The position numbers and the translations under genes are program-made. The notes under the pieces were generated by a model. It searched no databases. It was not told the DNA's origin and was given only the letters and a program-made list of their open reading frames with translations. Of a stretch of 64,000 nt of DNA, positions 37,613 through 45,762 are shown in pieces. The DNA lies in contig CAMVFZ010000001.1 of assembly GCA_947166905.1 (NCBI GenBank), forward strand, positions 248,001-312,000, given 5' to 3'. The stretch comes from an uncultured Prevotellaceae bacterium. GTDB taxonomy: Bacteria > Bacteroidota > Bacteroidia > Bacteroidales > UBA932. How positions within the stretch are numbered: the first letter of the stretch is position 1; each line of letters starts with the position of its first letter.

Positions 37613-38193
37613 TATTTATCTGCAAATACTTGATTTATAAGTTGTTCGAATTCTTTAAAAGCAAAGGTGTCCTGGAGTTCCCGCAGGGAATCAGCCAGTC
37701 CGCGATAATGCCACTCGTGGTCTTTCCTGTCTTTGGCGTGGAAGATTTGCCATAGGCTATCTCCCTTTTCTGCATAGTCCCGGGCTATCGCCCTCATATT
37801 GGAGAGTTTATCCCCCATCGCCACTATCTTGGCATCGTGGCTGGCTGCGGCAAGACGGTCTATAGCCGCCTGCTTACGCGCATGCCAACTGTCTTCTTCG
37901 CTTACGCCCTCGTGCACAGTGTCGCTTTCCGCTGCGACCAGCGAGGCGATACGCGGCCCAAACTCCGCCCTAATCTGCTCAATGGTGACATCGGTATCCT
38001 CTACAGTATCATGTAGTGCGGCGGCCGCAAGAAGCTCCTGGTCTTTTGTAATGGTAGCTACAATTTCCACAGCTTCCATCGGATGTACAATATAAGGGAA
38101 ACCCTTACCACGGCGCTCCGTACCGGCATGCGCCTTTACAGCAAAGATAATAGCCCTGTCAAGTAGCTGGGTATCAAGTGGTTTATTAGCCAT
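37612..38193 (-). CDS. HD-domain hydrolase, small-alarmone-hydrolase-like
   Basis: The 193-residue protein consists of an HD domain related to the hydrolase half of RelA/SpoT. Metal-binding residues are visible as His 37 (YIVHPMEA), His 61-Asp 62 (ALHDTVEDT) and Asp 128 (AMGDKLSNM). The VEDT segment is typical of (p)ppGpp hydrolases. It lies 11 bases after a separate alarmone synthetase gene, so the two could set a local alarmone level. In some toxSAS toxin-antitoxin pairs a hydrolase of this sort neutralises a synthetase; whether that applies here is unknown. Its stop overlaps the kinase start. Confidence 0.87.
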   Translation of the reverse strand: MANKPLDTQLLDRAIIFAVKAHAGTERRGKGFPYIVHPMEAVEIVATITKDQELLAAAALHDTVEDTDVTIEQIRAEFGPRIASLVAAESDTVHEGVSEEDSWHARKQAAIDRLAAASHDAKIVAMGDKLSNMRAIARDYAEKGDSLWQIFHAKDRKDHEWHYRGLADSLRELQDTFAFKEFEQLINQVFADK

Positions 38194-38204
38194 AGCCGTA
38201 TTGT

Positions 38205-39269
38205 TTACTGGTTCATGAACGGCAGGTCGTTGGCCTGTTCCATAAGGAATTCAGCCACAGCCTCGTTACCGTCGGACTCCCCGTTAAGGGTATCGAACAT
38301 AAGTTTGAGGCCGGCCTTTCCACCTCCGTTTTTAAGTGTATAGGCAATACATAGATTCTGCGGTCCGATACTGCTGGAAATAATATCCAGATCTGTCAAT
38401 CCCAGCTGATAGCATGCAATCTGATAAGCCCCTTCCGAGTAAGTCCTGATTATCCTTTGAACATCGCCCAAAGTCTTGCAGTTCAAAGACTTGAATACAG
38501 GAAGGAAAGGCATAAGAGGCACATTTTGTATTTCCGCCTGATTTACCTTGGCAATACGGCGGTTCAGCTGGTCGAAAGGCTTAAGCTCCAGATAATTACG
38601 GAAGGTATCGCCATCCAGCGGAGCATCGTCCAGATTGCCGGAAGCAACCAACTTTTGCACATTGCGCCTGTAATCGTTAAGCTCTATCCTTATCTTGCTG
38701 AACTCGTCATCAATGAGTTCCAGCATTCCTGCCAGGCGGTTCATGTTGCGGTAATAACGCTTGGGGATCTCTACCCCGCTCTTATAACCGGTATCATGGT
38801 TCATATTGGCCCAGGCATGCTGCAGGATCGTACGCATCTGGATCTCGAACCTGTACGGGAAGCCTTCCATGGAACAAATATAGTGGAGGGACAGGTAGCC
38901 GAAGCTGTCAATCTCGTGCACCTTGCGCTTATCCACGGAATTATCCCAGTCCACAGTAAACAGGCGGTCTATTGCCGATGCCACCTTGTCCACATCATCC
39001 GTATAGAAGGTTATGACCCTAAGGCCGATGATATCGGTAATATCGGCCAGGGAGTGGTATTTGGCCCCCTTCAACTCCAACTTGCCCGCAAGGGAGTCCT
39101 CTGACTTCACCCTATATTCCAAGGCTGCCAGTATTATACCGGCATCATCAAATGTCTTGCGAAGCGTATTGTATATCTTGACGATGGCCTCCTGCATCAG
39201 CGGAAGCTGCTGCCTGTATTCGTCCATTATGGACTCGCCATGGGCGTCCAGCAGTATTTTCTTATTCAT
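38205..39269 (-). CDS. RelA/SpoT-domain alarmone synthetase
   Basis: I start it at ATG 39269 (MNKKILLDAHGESIMDEY), giving 354 residues; an upstream in-frame start would overlap the transporter gene. Residues about 40-160 form a (p)ppGpp synthetase domain, with RVKSEDSLAGK at 53-63, TDIIGLRVI, FGYLSLHYI at 123-131 and FEIQMRTILQHAW at 141-153. There is no linked HD, TGS or ACT domain, so it is not the long Rel enzyme. The C-terminal 190 residues are helical and of unknown role. It would transfer pyrophosphate from ATP to GTP/GDP or another nucleotide. An HD hydrolase is encoded next. Confidence 0.9.
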   Translation of the reverse strand: MNKKILLDAHGESIMDEYRQQLPLMQEAIVKIYNTLRKTFDDAGIILAALEYRVKSEDSLAGKLELKGAKYHSLADITDIIGLRVITFYTDDVDKVASAIDRLFTVDWDNSVDKRKVHEIDSFGYLSLHYICSMEGFPYRFEIQMRTILQHAWANMNHDTGYKSGVEIPKRYYRNMNRLAGMLELIDDEFSKIRIELNDYRRNVQKLVASGNLDDAPLDGDTFRNYLELKPFDQLNRRIAKVNQAEIQNVPLMPFLPVFKSLNCKTLGDVQRIIRTYSEGAYQIACYQLGLTDLDIISSSIGPQNLCIAYTLKNGGGKAGLKLMFDTLNGESDGNEAVAEFLMEQANDLPFMNQ

Positions 39270-39271
39270 CT

Positions 39272-39856
39272 CTACTTTATTAATGAAGGAGGAAGGACGA
39301 CGCGTCGTACATTGCAACCCACGTAGTTACCAAGGACAATAATAGGATAATACCAAAGGATATCGTTATCCCATGACCATGCGCCTACGAGATAGACAAC
39401 ATCGGCGACGGAATGATAAAAGCCACAGACTATGAAGAGAGGAATGCCGAATATTACCGGCAGCATGTTTTTCGTTTCCTTGTAAAGCCATACGGCGATG
39501 TCGATGATCATTCCGCAGCCGATGGCCCTGATAAAGGCCCTCACAGGTCCCTGAGCCAGCCTGCTGGCTACTGCTGACGCTGCGCGCTCTGCGCTTTCAC
39601 CGCCCAGTTCCGCAACCATAAGTCCCAGCACTGCGCATGCCACTATGTTGAAGAACCATATCTGCACAAGTGCGGGAATATCGTTCATACATCCGGCTCG
39701 TCCCGTATAGAGAGGCACGCCGACAAGCACGACTCCGATAAGTCCAAAAGCAAAAATCACCGCACCGGGAATTCCCCCAAGGGCCAGAAAGCCCATCGCG
39801 CCCAAGCCAATCAACAGGCCCGCAAACAAAGACTGTCTAATCATATTCACATTCAT
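39272..39856 (-). CDS. Short formate/nitrite-transporter-family membrane protein
   Basis: The 194-residue protein is almost entirely hydrophobic, with about six segments. Features recalling the FNT family are FGLIGVVLVGVPLYTGRAG near residues 37-55, CGFYHSVADVVYL and GNYVGC. Usual members have 250-285 residues, so this is a reduced form. Formate, nitrite or another small anion may be moved; the substrate is unproven. Formate would link to one-carbon metabolism, but that is speculation. It is the first gene of a six-gene leftward operon, followed after 2 bases by the alarmone synthetase. ATG 39844 is an alternative start, since a -7 element lies only 5 bases before 39856. Confidence 0.75.
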   Translation of the reverse strand: MNVNMIRQSLFAGLLIGLGAMGFLALGGIPGAVIFAFGLIGVVLVGVPLYTGRAGCMNDIPALVQIWFFNIVACAVLGLMVAELGGESAERAASAVASRLAQGPVRAFIRAIGCGMIIDIAVWLYKETKNMLPVIFGIPLFIVCGFYHSVADVVYLVGAWSWDNDILWYYPIIVLGNYVGCNVRRVVLPPSLIK

Positions 39857-39861
39857 TTCCT

Positions 39862-39869
39862 CAAATATA
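39862..39869 (-). promoter_or_regulatory. -7 element for the alarmone operon
   Basis: The minus strand reads TATATTTG, 5 bases from the ATG at 39856. Either the transcript is nearly leaderless or translation starts at 39844. No spaced TTTG is visible. Confidence 0.5.
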
Positions 39870-39902
39870 AGAATTTTTCTGAATGTTTCTATGATTCATC
39901 AC

Positions 39903-39930
39903 AAAAAAAAAGCCGGCACGCATGCCGGCT
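39903..39930 (-). terminator. Terminator of tRNA-Ser
   Basis: On the minus strand AGCCGGC/GCCGGCT encloses a 6-base loop and is followed by eight T residues, just after the tRNA. Confidence 0.9.
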
Positions 39931-39936
39931 AAGAAG

Positions 39937-40021
39937 CGGAGAGTGAGGGATTCGAACCCCCGGAGCCTTTCAGCTCAACAGTTTTCAAGACTGCCGCCAT
40001 CGACCACTCGGCCAACTCTCC
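39937..40021 (-). tRNA. tRNA-Ser (anticodon UGA)
   Basis: The minus strand folds as a class II tRNA: acceptor GGAGAGT/ACTCTCC with discriminator G, and anticodon loop CTTGAAA between GCAGT and ACTGT-type arms giving anticodon TGA. A long variable arm typical of tRNA-Ser and a T-loop TTCGAAT are also present. CCA is not encoded. Confidence 0.95.
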
Positions 40022-40036
40022 AGTATTTTTGGGCTG

Positions 40037-40067
40037 CAAATGTAAGAAGTTTTTTGCTAAAAACAAA
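40037..40067 (-). promoter_or_regulatory. Promoter for tRNA-Ser
   Basis: On the minus strand TTTG (40067-40064), a 19-base spacer and TACATTTG (40044-40037) fit the consensus exactly; the tRNA starts 15 bases further. Confidence 0.75.
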
Positions 40068-40086
40068 TTTATTATCCTTATCTTTG
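40053..40086 (+). promoter_or_regulatory. Promoter for the phosphatase/kinase fusion gene
   Basis: TTTG at 40053-40056, a 22-base spacer and TATCTTTG at 40079-40086, with about 22 bases of leader before ATG 40114. It interleaves with the tRNA-Ser promoter on the other strand. Confidence 0.65.
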
Positions 40087-40113
40087 AGAAATCATACAAG
40101 ATTTGCAATACCG

Positions 40114-42261
40114 ATGGCAAAAAAAGGACTAAAAGGCAACTCCTCAATCAGGCGTTTTACAAAAGACGGCCTGGCCTTCATAATTGTGGCGGCCATCACG
40201 CTTGAGGCCACATCCCTGGTGCAGTACATCTTTGCAAGAAAAGGCATCAGGGAAGAAGCTACCATGCGCGCACAAAGCCAGATGGAGGCCGCCAACCTTA
40301 AGATTAAAAACGTAATCGACGGCACAGAAACAGCCGTTCGCGGCAGCGAGTGGATTGCGGCGTGGACACTTGAGCAGCCGGATAGCATGATAGCCGTAAC
40401 CCGCAGACTTGTAAACGACAACAGCATCATAGTGGGCTCTACCATCGCCGTGGTGCCGGGATATCTTAAGGACCGCCGGCAGTACGCCCCCTACTCTTTG
40501 CAGCTGCCTGGTTCAGATAAAATCGAAGAAAAGTCCCTGGCCACGGAAGAATACGACTATCCGCGTTCGGAGTGGTTCACAATGCCTATCCGCCTGCAGG
40601 CCGGATACTGGTCGGAGCCATATGTTGACGTTGGTGGCGGAGACATACTGATGACGACATTCTCCCTGCCCATCAAGGACATGAAGGGCAAAATCGCAGC
40701 CGTACTTACGGCCGATATCTCCCTGGACTGGCTCAACAGCCTCATCGGCAACCTTAAAGTTTACCCCAGCGCCTTCGGCATGCTTGTTAGCCGCGGAGGA
40801 AAGGTGATGGCCGGCAAGGAAAACGACTCAGAAGAGCTGAAGTCGCTTAGAAAGGATATGTCATCCGGAGAAAACGGGCAACTGACGATCGACCTTGGCG
40901 GCGAAGAGAATCTTGTATATTACGCTCCCGTAGACAAGACTGGCTGGAGCATGGCCGTGGTTATTCCAGAGAAAGAAGTTTACGGCAGCTTCCGCCAGAT
41001 TAGCTTTATAGTAAAGATACTCCAGATTTTTGGTATAATAATGCTCTTCCTTTTGCTCCGATACACGGCAAAACGCCAGGCGAAGATGCGTGAGATATCG
41101 GAAAAGAAAGAGAGGATGGAAGGTGAGCTACAGATTGGAAGGGATATACAGATGTCCATGATTCCCAAGACCTTCCCTCCGTTCCCGGAGCGCCACGACA
41201 TTGACATGTCGGCATCTATCGTACCTGCAAAGGAGGTTGGAGGAGACTTGTACGACTTCTACATCCGCGACGAAAAACTCTACTTCTGTATTGGTGACGT
41301 TTCCGGCAAGGGCGTGCCAGCCTCATTGGTGATGGCAGTTACACGAAGCCTGTTCAGGACCGTTTCTAGCCACGAAAAGAGCCCCCAGCGCATTGTCACC
41401 ACCATGAACAACAGTATGGCCGATATGAACGAAAGCAATATGTTCGTTACCTTCTTCATCGGCATACTTGACCTTAAAAACGGCCACCTGCGTTACTGCA
41501 ACGCCGGTCACAATGCTCCATATATACTGAGTGACACCCTAGCCAAGCTGCCAGTCCTTCCCAATCTGCCACTTGGCGTAATGCCCGGCATGGCTTTCCA
41601 GGAGCAGGAGGCGGATCTTAAATACGACGACGCCCTCTTCCTGTACACCGACGGTCTCACAGAGGCTGAAAATGCAAACCACGAGCTCTTTGGAGAAGCC
41701 AGGACGGAGAAGGCCCTGCACGGCAGGATGTCGGCCCAGGACAAACTGGAATCCATTAAGACTGCCGTAGCGGACTACGTGGGAGATGCTCCCCAGAGCG
41801 ACGACCTTACCATGCTGTTCATCCATTATGTAAATGACGCAAAACCAGATATGACAGAAAAGCATCTTGCTCTTCACAACGACATCAAACAGATCTCGCT
41901 TCTTTCAGAATTCATAGACAACATCGCAGAAGAACAGAAGCTTGATTCAAGCCTGGCCATGAGCATCAACCTTGCTCTTGAAGAGGCTGCCACCAATGTT
42001 ATTATGTATGCCTACCCCAAGGGCACTGAGGGCGCGGTAGACCTTGACGCCATCATCCGGCCGGACTCCCTGCAGTTCGTATTGACAGACAGCGGCAAGG
42101 CCTTCGACCCAACCGCCGCTCCCGTGGCCGATATCTCCCTTGATGTCAAAGACAGGCCCATAGGCGGCCTGGGCATTTACCTTGTACGCAATATTATGGA
42201 CCAAGTCTATTATGAGCGCAAGGACGGAAAGAACGTACTCACAATGATAAAACAAATATAA
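40114..42261 (+). CDS. Sensor, PP2C phosphatase and anti-sigma-type kinase fusion (RsbU-RsbW-like)
   Basis: I start it at ATG 40114 ([15 protein letters not shown]); the open frame upstream runs through the tRNA. The 715-residue protein has a membrane segment at about 18-38, a Cache-like extracytoplasmic sensor to about 290, another membrane segment at about 300-320, a SpoIIE phosphatase at about 345-570 ([12 protein letters not shown]), and a GHKL ATPase like RsbW at about 585-715 ([16 protein letters not shown], then [13 protein letters not shown]). One polypeptide thus carries the phosphatase and the kinase of a partner switch. The STAS substrate is encoded 5 bases downstream. Confidence 0.95.
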   Translation: MAKKGLKGNSSIRRFTKDGLAFIIVAAITLEATSLVQYIFARKGIREEATMRAQSQMEAANLKIKNVIDGTETAVRGSEWIAAWTLEQPDSMIAVTRRLVNDNSIIVGSTIAVVPGYLKDRRQYAPYSLQLPGSDKIEEKSLATEEYDYPRSEWFTMPIRLQAGYWSEPYVDVGGGDILMTTFSLPIKDMKGKIAAVLTADISLDWLNSLIGNLKVYPSAFGMLVSRGGKVMAGKENDSEELKSLRKDMSSGENGQLTIDLGGEENLVYYAPVDKTGWSMAVVIPEKEVYGSFRQISFIVKILQIFGIIMLFLLLRYTAKRQAKMREISEKKERMEGELQIGRDIQMSMIPKTFPPFPERHDIDMSASIVPAKEVGGDLYDFYIRDEKLYFCIGDVSGKGVPASLVMAVTRSLFRTVSSHEKSPQRIVTTMNNSMADMNESNMFVTFFIGILDLKNGHLRYCNAGHNAPYILSDTLAKLPVLPNLPLGVMPGMAFQEQEADLKYDDALFLYTDGLTEAENANHELFGEARTEKALHGRMSAQDKLESIKTAVADYVGDAPQSDDLTMLFIHYVNDAKPDMTEKHLALHNDIKQISLLSEFIDNIAEEQKLDSSLAMSINLALEEAATNVIMYAYPKGTEGAVDLDAIIRPDSLQFVLTDSGKAFDPTAAPVADISLDVKDRPIGGLGIYLVRNIMDQVYYERKDGKNVLTMIKQI

Positions 42262-42266
42262 AGCAT

Positions 42267-42569
42267 ATGGAAGTCAACATCTCTAAACAGAATGGCATTA
42301 CCACCGTTACACTGGTCGGACGCCTGGACACCCCGGCATCTCCGGAGGTAGAAAAGGCCCTTGAGCCTGTCCACGAAAATGCCACCGGTACCATCGTTCT
42401 TGATTGCAAAGGCCTGGAGTACATCTCCAGTTCAGGTCTCAGGATTTTCCTTTCAATCCGCAAGAGCGCCGCTGCAAAGGGCGGACGAGTAATTGTAAAG
42501 GATATCAACAACGACATCCGCTCGGTCTTTATGATGACCGGCTTTTTGAACTTATTTGAGATTCAATAA
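42267..42569 (+). CDS. STAS-domain anti-sigma-factor antagonist (RsbV/SpoIIAA-like)
   Basis: The 100-residue protein is a single STAS domain. The segment LDCKGLEYISSSGLRIF (about 45-61) contains the conserved phospho-acceptor serine, probably Ser 56 just before Gly 57. It would be phosphorylated by the GHKL domain and dephosphorylated by the PP2C domain of the fusion protein upstream, and possibly by the sensor phosphatase at 35124. No sigma factor is encoded nearby, so the output partner is unknown. It is cytoplasmic. Confidence 0.93.
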   Translation: MEVNISKQNGITTVTLVGRLDTPASPEVEKALEPVHENATGTIVLDCKGLEYISSSGLRIFLSIRKSAAAKGGRVIVKDINNDIRSVFMMTGFLNLFEIQ

Positions 42570-42600
42570 CAGCCTGGCTTTTGATTTAAGCAAATATCTT

Positions 42601-42608
42601 TATATTTG
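42601..42608 (+). promoter_or_regulatory. -7 element for the symporter pair
   Basis: TATATTTG ends 6 bases before ATG 42615. A TTTG at 42580-42583 is 17 bases upstream, slightly short of the usual spacing. The mRNA would be leaderless or nearly so. Confidence 0.6.
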
Positions 42609-42614
42609 CACTCC

Positions 42615-43967
42615 ATGAAAGCTAGAGAACATTTTGGCGGCAGGGCTGCAGTAATCATGGCCCTTGCCGGGTCTGCCATAGGCCTTGGCAACATTTGGCG
42701 TTTTCCCTACGTGGTAGGACAGAACGGCGGTGCCGCCTTTGTCTTCGTGTACATTTTGGCAACAATACTGCTGTCCCTGCCGATCTTCTTCGCAGAGTCA
42801 GTGATAGGAAGGCGCAGCAGGGCCAACTGCCGCGGCGCCCTTGCCACGCTTGCACCTGGCACAAAATGGCATCTCTTCGGGCTTCTGAGCGTCATCACGC
42901 CAATGCTCATCGTATCCTATTACAGCGTGGTTGGCGGATGGTCTCTGGATTACCTTTACAAAGCTGTAACACTATCATTTACAAGTGGTTCCGGCGGCAC
43001 TGAAGGCTTCGGAAGCTTTGTCTCCTCTACCTGGGAGCCACTGATAGCACACACATTATTCCTTCTTATCAGCATCGGAATTATATTTGGCGGAGTGCGG
43101 AAAGGCATCGGCAAGGTTAGCAAAATAGGAATGCCTATACTGTTCGTGCTGGTTGTGGCGATAGTTATATACGCCGTCAGCCTGCCCGGAGCCGGCAAAG
43201 GAGTTGAATACCTTTTGCATCCGGACTTCTCCAAAATTACCGGAAAGACGGTGCTGGACGCCATCGGACAGTCATTCTATTCCCTGTCATTGGGAATGGG
43301 CATAATCATCACCTATAGCTCCTACGTGCGGAAGGAAGAGAATCTGCTTGCCACCGGTTTTGGAACGGCAACGGCAGACCTGCTCTTTGCGATGCTGGCT
43401 GGAATGGCCATCATGCCGGCTGTTTTCGCATCTGGAATTGCCCCGGAAAGCGGCCCAGGCCTCATCTTCGATACCCTGCCATTCATATTTTCTTCAATGG
43501 CCCTGAAGATGCCGGTGCTCACTTCGATAGTAGCGATACTATTCTTCCTGACAGTGCTTTTTGCGGCCGTAACTTCCGCTGTTTCGCTGCTGGAAGTTGG
43601 CGTAGCCTATCTTTCAGAGGAATTCAAGATGAGCCGCAGAAAGGCCGGAGTCCTGGTATTCATCTTTGCCTGGATTCTGGGAGTAATCTGTTCGCTTTCC
43701 TTTGGCCCTCTGGCCGATGTCCAAATCTTCGGGCTTGGATTATTCGATCTTCTGGACAAGTTCTGCTCCAATATACTGCTTATCATAGGTGGCCTTCTGT
43801 GCGTAATCTTCGTAGGATGGAAGATGAAGCGGGCCGATGTTTACGACGAGTTCACCAACGGCGGAACCAAACGCCTCAACGCCAGGGTCTTTAACGCGAT
43901 ATACTTTGTAATCAGATACTTGGCTCCCATCGCAGTACTTATGGTTTTCTTTAGCAGCGTGCTTTAG
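42615..43967 (+). CDS. Sodium-dependent transporter, NSS/SNF family (first of two)
   Basis: The 450-residue protein has about eleven hydrophobic segments and the family's first helix motif GSAIGLGNIWRFPY at about residues 19-32, which shapes the sodium and substrate site. NSS proteins import amino acids or related compounds with sodium, as LeuT and MhsT do. I start at ATG 42615 (MKAREHFGGRAAV), not at the TTG inside the promoter. A close paralogue follows after 12 bases; both probably share one transcript. The substrate cannot be read from sequence. Confidence 0.94.
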   Translation: MKAREHFGGRAAVIMALAGSAIGLGNIWRFPYVVGQNGGAAFVFVYILATILLSLPIFFAESVIGRRSRANCRGALATLAPGTKWHLFGLLSVITPMLIVSYYSVVGGWSLDYLYKAVTLSFTSGSGGTEGFGSFVSSTWEPLIAHTLFLLISIGIIFGGVRKGIGKVSKIGMPILFVLVVAIVIYAVSLPGAGKGVEYLLHPDFSKITGKTVLDAIGQSFYSLSLGMGIIITYSSYVRKEENLLATGFGTATADLLFAMLAGMAIMPAVFASGIAPESGPGLIFDTLPFIFSSMALKMPVLTSIVAILFFLTVLFAAVTSAVSLLEVGVAYLSEEFKMSRRKAGVLVFIFAWILGVICSLSFGPLADVQIFGLGLFDLLDKFCSNILLIIGGLLCVIFVGWKMKRADVYDEFTNGGTKRLNARVFNAIYFVIRYLAPIAVLMVFFSSVL

Positions 43968-43979
43968 TTTTGTGTCGGA

Positions 43980-45335
43980 ATGAAAAATCGGGAACAGTTC
44001 AGCGGTAACCTTACCATTATTATGGCCATGGCTGGCTCTGCCATCGGCCTTGGCAATATATGGCGCTTCCCCTACATCGTTGGGGAATATGGCGGCGCGG
44101 CCTTCATCATCATTTATTTCCTTGCCTGCCTGATTATCGCACTGCCGATATTCTTTGCAGAATCCGTAATCGGACGCCGCGGCGGCATGGACACCTTCGG
44201 GTCTATGAAGAAACTTGCCCCGGGGTCAAAATGGTATAAGGTCGGCATGCTTACCATCATCAGCCCGATAATCATTTTAAGCTACTACAGCGTAGTAGGC
44301 GGATGGTCCATCCATTACCTTCTGGAGTCATTCGGCGGAGCGCTTGGGCAGGAAACAGGGCACTTCGGCGAGTTCATTTCCTCTGTAGAGGCTCCCATAC
44401 TGGCGCATACGGTATTCATAGCCCTGGTTGCAGCTATTGTCCTGGCCGGAGTTAAAAAGGGCATAGAGAAATTCAGCAAATATACCATGCCGGTTCTGTT
44501 CATACTGATTCTGGTAACGGTAATCTACTCCCTCACCCTTCCCGGCGCCGGACGCGGAGTGAGCTATCTGGTAAAACCGGACTTCAGCAAGCTCACAGCC
44601 CAGGCATTTACCGCCGCTGTGGGCCAGGCCTTCTTCTCCCTGTCGCTTGGCGTAGGAACCGTGCTGACTTATGCCTCCTACATGCGTAAAAAGGACAATA
44701 TGCTTCTTTCTGGCGTGGGAACAGCCAGCTTCGACCTAATATTCGCGTTGCTGGCCGGTTTTGCCGTGATGCCGGCAGTCTTTGCCGCCGGACTTTCACC
44801 GGCTTCTGGCCCCGGAGTAGTATTCGAAACCCTCCCCTATATATTCAGTAAAATGGGCTCCGGAGCAGCCTGGATTACGATTTGCGTCTCCGGAATCTTC
44901 TTCCTGGCCGTGCTTATGGCAGCTTTGACATCCGCAATCTCTATGCTGGAAGTAGGTGTGGCTTACCTGGTAGAAGAAAAGCACCTGAAGCGGTCTCGCG
45001 CGGTGCTTTACCTGTCCCTTTTTGCCTGGAGCGTAGGACTTCTCTGCTCCCTTTCATTCGGGCCCCTGGCCGATGTTACGATACTGGGCAATTCCATCTT
45101 CGACTTCCTGGATAAGCTTTGTTCCAACTGGCTGCTGCCCTTCGGAGGTTTGTTGTTCACCATCTTCGTAGGTTGGAAAATGCCAAGTGCGGATGTACTG
45201 GAGGAGTTCTCCAATAACGGAAAAAAGCCGCTGAATGTGCGGCTCTACCCTGCTCTACGTATTCTCATGCGATACGTAGCTCCCATCGGAATAATGATAA
45301 TCTTCTTGAATTCTATTCTTGGTGATTTATCATAG
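43980..45335 (+). CDS. Sodium-dependent transporter, NSS/SNF family (second of two)
   Basis: The 451-residue paralogue of the preceding gene shares its layout: GSAIGLGNIWRFPY near residue 20, FFAESVIGRRGG, SYYSVVGGWSIHY and LCSLSFGPLADV near the end. The two differ through much of the middle, so they may have different substrates or work as alternatives. Its last 23 bases overlap the 3' end of the convergent lipoprotein gene, leaving no separate terminator. Confidence 0.94.
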   Translation: MKNREQFSGNLTIIMAMAGSAIGLGNIWRFPYIVGEYGGAAFIIIYFLACLIIALPIFFAESVIGRRGGMDTFGSMKKLAPGSKWYKVGMLTIISPIIILSYYSVVGGWSIHYLLESFGGALGQETGHFGEFISSVEAPILAHTVFIALVAAIVLAGVKKGIEKFSKYTMPVLFILILVTVIYSLTLPGAGRGVSYLVKPDFSKLTAQAFTAAVGQAFFSLSLGVGTVLTYASYMRKKDNMLLSGVGTASFDLIFALLAGFAVMPAVFAAGLSPASGPGVVFETLPYIFSKMGSGAAWITICVSGIFFLAVLMAALTSAISMLEVGVAYLVEEKHLKRSRAVLYLSLFAWSVGLLCSLSFGPLADVTILGNSIFDFLDKLCSNWLLPFGGLLFTIFVGWKMPSADVLEEFSNNGKKPLNVRLYPALRILMRYVAPIGIMIIFLNSILGDLS

Positions 45336-45672
45336 TAGCCCTGATAAACGTATTCACGGTTACTTCTTTTTCATTCACCTGGTTGCTTACCTCTTTGTAC
45401 TTGTCCTCGAATTTATCTCCGTGGAGCATCTTGAGGTAGCATGTGTCAATGTAAATAAGATCCTGTTGTAAATCCTCGTTTACGGTCTTGTTGAACTCCG
45501 TTATTGTAGAGTCCAACTTGGCCACGCGTATAGACAGAGCCTTGATTCTGACGCTCTCACTTTCTGCGCGGGCACGGTCCTCTTTTTTATCGCGGACACC
45601 TGAACTTCCGCACCCAACAAACATCTGGTGCGTGAGGAGAATTATGGCTGTTAGGGTAAATACTTTCTTCAT
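45313..45672 (-). CDS. Small coiled-coil lipoprotein, unknown function
   Basis: The 119-residue product has a lipoprotein signal (MFVGC, Cys 21). Much of the mature part is predicted by eye to be helical and heptad-like (SVRIKALSIRVAKLDSTITE). No family is recognised. The 3' end overlaps the second symporter gene by 23 bases on the opposite strand. A -7 element lies only 4 bases before its ATG. Confidence 0.65.
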   Translation of the reverse strand: MKKVFTLTAIILLTHQMFVGCGSSGVRDKKEDRARAESESVRIKALSIRVAKLDSTITEFNKTVNEDLQQDLIYIDTCYLKMLHGDKFEDKYKEVSNQVNEKEVTVNTFIRATMINHQE

Positions 45673-45676
45673 AGCG

Positions 45677-45684
45677 CAAATATA
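45677..45684 (-). promoter_or_regulatory. -7 element for the small lipoprotein gene
   Basis: The minus strand reads TATATTTG, 4 bases before ATG 45672, with TTTG at 45710-45707 (22-base spacer). A second candidate, TAAATTTG at 45714-45707 with TTTG at 45741-45738 (23-base spacer), would give a normal leader. Confidence 0.45.
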
Positions 45685-45762
45685 GTAAAGTTTTCGTAAA
45701 ACGATTCAAATTTACGCAAAAAGTGTGCTATTTTTCGCAAATAGCTCGTTATAAGTATTTAT

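Noticed and set aside
37612..39269. Certain assignment as a toxSAS toxin-antitoxin system
   Set aside because: The synthetase/hydrolase pairing is suggestive, but the six-gene operon and long synthetase C-terminus differ from described pairs. It is kept only as a hypothesis.
39922..40113. Extended N-terminus of the phosphatase/kinase fusion
   Set aside because: This stretch overlaps the tRNA-Ser gene and the promoter on the same strand.
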